From Zeugodacus cucurbitae (taxonomy: Eukaryota > Arthropoda > Insecta > Diptera > Tephritidae), in NCBI RefSeq assembly GCF_028554725.1, contig NC_071668.1, positions 56,153,732 through 56,217,731 on the forward strand: 64,000 nucleotides of DNA, written 5' to 3'. The translations under genes and the position numbers were made by a program. The notes under the pieces were generated by a model that was given only the letters and a program-made list of their open reading frames with translations, did no database searches and was not told where the DNA came from. This document shows, piece after piece, positions 61,034 to 64,000 of this stretch (the stretch's first letter is position 1; each line of letters starts with the position of its first letter).

Positions 61034-61534
61034 ATATGGATTTCCTAGAATTCGTTATATGAGTAAACTACTCTTTCACGTAAGTGAGATTGGGACTATA
61101 GCCGGAGTAAAATTTCAGTTTTTATCCGGAGGCAAATTTGCACAGTCTCTTCATCACAGCCATCAGCTGTTCAACAGTTAAGCTCTTATTTCGCTATTTC
61201 GCATTTAAAATATATGTATTTCTTTAATTGATATTATCTTTTAAATGTATCTGCAAGTTTGCAGATACAATATCTAATTCTATTTCCCATAATACCGCGC
61301 ATAAGTGACTCACAAAACGTAGTAGATACTATTTAACACTCTAATGTACTGGCTTATTTTAGATACTTAGATACTTTTTTTTGCTTACTATCTACCTTCG
61401 TATTCCGATACTTGTGCAATGTTGTGTATACTGCCCAAAAAAAAAAATGAGACTTTCTGAAAATAAAAAATAAAAAACAACAACAACTAGGAAAGTATTT
61501 AAAACCTTTGACAAAAAGGTAAAAAAGTTGTTGG

Positions 61535-61662
61535 GAGCCAACAACACGCGGTGTTCCCAAGCGGTCCCCCATCTAAGTACTAACCGCGCCCGCTATCCCG
61601 ACGCTGCTTAATTTCGGTGATCGGACGAGAACCGATGTATTCAGCGTGGTATGGTCGTTGGC
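61535..61662 (-). rRNA. 5S rRNA copy 99 (128-nt insertion form)
   Basis: Insertion form; AAAACCTTTGAC downstream flank as copies 90 and 95. Confidence 0.97.
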
Positions 61663-62161
61663 ATATGGATTTCCTAGAATTCGTTATATGAGTAAACTAC
61701 TCTTTCACGTAAGTGAGATTGGGACTATAGCCGGAGTAAAATTTCAGTTTTTATCCGGAGGCAAATTTGCACAGTCTCTTCATCACAGCCATCAGCTGTT
61801 CAACAGTTAAGCTCTTATTTCGCTATTTCGCATTTAAAATATATGTATTTCTTTAATTGATATTATCTTTTAAATGTATCTGCAAGTTTGCAGATACAAT
61901 ATCTAATCCTATTTCCCATAATACCGCGCATAAGTGACTCACAAAACGTATTAGATACTATTTAACACTCTAATGTACTGGCTTATTTTAGATACTTAGA
62001 TACTTTTTTTTGCTTACTATCTACCTTCGTATTCCGATACTTGTGCAATGTTGTGTATACTGCCAAAAAAAAAATGAGACTTTCTGAAAATAAAAAATAA
62101 AAAACAACAACAACTAGGAAAGTATTTAAAAACTTTGACAAAAAGGTAAAAAAGTTGTTGG

Positions 62162-62289
62162 GAGCCAACAACACGCGGTGTTCCCAAGCGGTCCCCCATC
62201 TAAGTACTAACCGCGCCCGCTATCCCGACGCTGCTTAATTTCGGTGATCGGACGAGAACCGATGTATTCAGCGTGGTATGGTCGTTGGC
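62162..62289 (-). rRNA. 5S rRNA copy 100 (128-nt insertion form)
   Basis: Insertion form. Downstream spacer mosaic (CATAAGTGA with GTATTAG), as at copy 85. Confidence 0.97.
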
Positions 62290-62791
62290 ATATGGATTTC
62301 CTAGAATTCGTTATATGAGTAAACTACTCTTTCACGTAAGTGAGATTGGGACTATAGCCGGAGTAAAATTTCAGTTTTTATCCGGAGGCAAATTTGCACA
62401 GTCTCTTCATCACAGCCATCAGCTGTTCAACAGTTAAGCTCTTATTTCGCTATTTCGCATTTAAAATATATGCTTTTCTTTAATTGATATTATCTTTTAA
62501 ATTTATCTGCAAGTTTGCAGATACAATATCTAATCCTATTTCCCATAATACCGCGCATAAGTGACTCACAAAACGTAGTAGATACTATTTAACACTCTAA
62601 TGTACTGGCTTATTTTAGATACTTAGATACTTTTTTTTTGCTTACTATCTACCTTCGTATTCCGATACTTGTGCAATGTTGTGTATACTGCCAAAAAAAA
62701 AAAATGAGACTTTCTGAAAAAAAAAAATAAAAAACAACAACAACTAGGAAAGTATTTAAAAACTTTGACAAAAAGGTAAAAAAGTTGTTGG

Positions 62792-62919
62792 GAGCCAACA
62801 ACACGCGGTGTTCCCAAGCGGTCCCCCATCTAAGTACTAACCGCGCCCGCTATCCCGACGCTGCTTAATTTCGGTGATCGGACGAGAACCGATGTATTCA
62901 GCGTGGTATGGTCGTTGGC
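62792..62919 (-). rRNA. 5S rRNA copy 101 (128-nt insertion form)
   Basis: Insertion form. Downstream spacer with ATGCTTTTC and AAATTTATC, as in the ten-unit block. Confidence 0.97.
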
Positions 62920-63423
62920 ATATGGATTTCCTAGAATTCGTTATATGAGTAAACTACTCTTTCACGTAAGTGAGATTGGGACTATAGCCGGAGTAAAATT
63001 TCAGTTTTTATCCGGAGGCAAATTTGCACAGTCTCTTCATCACAGCCATCAGCTGTTCAACAGTTAAGCTCTTATTTCGCTATTTCGCATTTAAAATATA
63101 TGTATTTCTTTAATTGATATTATCTTTTAAATGTATCTGCAAGTTTGCAGATACAATATCTAATTCTATTTCCCATAATACCGCGCATAAGTGACTCACA
63201 AAACGTAGTAGATACTATTTAACACTCTAATGTACTGGCTTATTTTAGATACTTAGATACTTTTTTTTGCTTACTATCTACCTTCGTATTCCGATACTTG
63301 TGCAATGTTGTGTATACTGCCAAAAAAAACTAAATGAGACTTTCTGAAAAAAAAAAAAATAAAAAACAACAACAACTAGGAAAGTATTTAAAAACTTTGA
63401 CAAAAAGGTAAAAAAGTTGTTGG

Positions 63424-63551
63424 GAGCCAACAACACGCGGTGTTCCCAAGCGGTCCCCCATCTAAGTACTAACCGCGCCCGCTATCCCGACGCTGCTTAA
63501 TTTCGGTGATCGGACGAGAACCGATGTATTCAGCGTGGTATGGTCGTTGGC
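63424..63551 (-). rRNA. 5S rRNA copy 102 (128-nt insertion form)
   Basis: Insertion form; last complete gene. Upstream spacer with GCTGGTCAAC and TATTTTTCAT. Confidence 0.97.
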
Positions 63552-64000
63552 ATATGGATTTCCTAGAATTCGTTATATGAGTAAACTACTCTTTCACGTA
63601 AGTGAGATTGGGACTATAGCCGGAGTAAAATTTCAGTTTTTATCCGGAGGCAAATTTGCACAGTCTCTTCATCACAGCCATCAGCTGGTCAACAGTTAAG
63701 CTCTTATTTCGCTATTTCGCATTTAAAATATATGTATTTCTTTAATTGATATTATCTTTTAAATGTATCTGCAAGTTTGCAGATACAATATCTAATCCTA
63801 TTTTTCATAATACCGCGCATAGTGACTCACAAAACGTATTAGATACTATTTAACACTCTAATGTACTGGCTTATTTTAGATACTTAGATACTTTTTTTTG
63901 CTTACTATCTACCTTCGTATTCCGATACTTGTGCAATGTTGTGTATACTGCCAAAAAAAAAAAATGAGACTTTCTGAAAATAAAAAATAAAAAACAACAA
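63552..64000. other. Spacer at right edge (partial unit)
   Basis: Upstream spacer of copy 102, including both palindromes and the A-runs. It stops at ACAACAA, about 50 bp before where the 3' end of a copy 103 would be expected. The array clearly continues. Confidence 0.9.

Larger units (their letters stand above)
59007..61513. repeat. 2,507-bp four-unit block, copy B
   Basis: Second copy of 56500-59006. Similarity continues to about 61797, where GCTGTTCAAC replaces GCTGGTCAAC. One difference noted inside: TAGGGAAGT (57102) against TAGGAAAGT. Confidence 0.9.
1..64000 (-). repeat. 5S rDNA tandem array (102 complete genes, both ends open)
   Basis: A single unit type fills the window. Measured from one 5S RNA 5' end to the next, units are 509-635 bp and most are 627-632 bp. 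All genes lie on the minus strand. The array continues past both edges: the left edge begins in the upstream spacer of a gene outside the window and the right edge ends in a spacer. Unit-to-unit differences are mainly A/T-run length, a handful of linked spacer SNPs, small spacer deletions and the 8-nt gene insertion. Spacer alleles fall into families: GAGTTTGGG against GAGATTGGG, and CATAAGTGA with GTAGTAG against CATAGTGA with GTATTAG (+ strand). Confidence 0.98.

Noticed and set aside
843..62829. About a hundred short open reading frames (60-83 codons), mostly minus strand, with products starting MGDRLGTPRVVGSQQ or MLLAPNNFF
   Set aside because: They start inside the 3' part of the 5S gene and run through the terminator and A/T-runs into the spacer. 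Each run-length change shifts the frame and alters the product, and the codons simply read rRNA and oligo-T (poly-Phe). No conserved protein is present.
1..64000. Regular repeat-spacer pattern as a CRISPR array
   Set aside because: The unit is about 628 bp with a recognisable 5S gene, the 'spacers' are homologous to each other, and nothing resembles cas genes.
1..64000. Non-coding satellite DNA
   Set aside because: Each unit has a full 5S rRNA with box positions, Pol III terminator and TATA-like element, so it is rDNA rather than an anonymous satellite.
1..64000. Bacterial or viral origin
   Set aside because: The 5S sequence is eukaryotic (insect type), with Pol III signals and tandem arrangement, and there are no bacterial operon features.

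Overview
The whole 64 kb window is one uninterrupted tandem array of 5S ribosomal RNA genes. I place 102 complete gene copies, all transcribed from the minus strand. Most sit in repeat units of about 620-635 bp, with the shortest at 509 bp, and each unit is one gene plus an AT-rich non-transcribed spacer of about 500 bp. I see no protein-coding gene, tRNA, transposon or other gene class. The 5S body reads GCCAACGACCAUACC... to ...GUGUUGUUGGC. In the minority 120-nt copies it matches the Drosophila-type insect 5S sequence as I remember it. This points to an insect nuclear genome, probably a dipteran, and to a repeat much longer than the roughly 375 bp unit of D. melanogaster. The species cannot be fixed from this sequence alone.

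Each unit, read in the sense direction (right to left on the + strand), contains: a spacer with a 10-bp palindrome about 100 bp upstream; a TATA-like element at about -29 to -21; the 5S gene with its internal promoter; an 8-bp inverted repeat straddling the 3' end; a T6 Pol III terminator with a T5 run just beyond; long T-runs; and a near-perfect 22-bp palindrome in the mid spacer.

The most notable feature is in the genes. 93 of 102 copies carry the same 8-nt insertion (sense AUAGCGGG) between RNA positions 66 and 67. This is exactly the three-way junction between helix II and helix V, and it lies between box A and the intermediate element/box C of the internal promoter. Only 9 copies (nos. 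2, 4, 6, 10, 12, 18, 64, 92, 96) have the ordinary 120-nt length, and six of those fall in the first 11 kb. Two of the nine (92 and 96) carry three further substitutions.

Layout by region. From 1 to about 12 kb the units are heterogeneous (509-631 bp) with several spacer deletions, most of the 120-nt genes, and a 3,593-bp six-unit block present twice in tandem. From 12 to 39 kb the units are regular, about 625-632 bp, nearly all insertion type, with a 3,137-bp five-unit duplication at 20.6-26.8 kb. From 39.8 to 52.5 kb a 6,305-bp ten-unit block is present twice in tandem. From 52.5 to 64 kb there is a 2,507-bp four-unit duplication (56.5-61.8 kb). Rare mutations shared at fixed offsets show that the array grew by repeated multi-unit unequal exchange.
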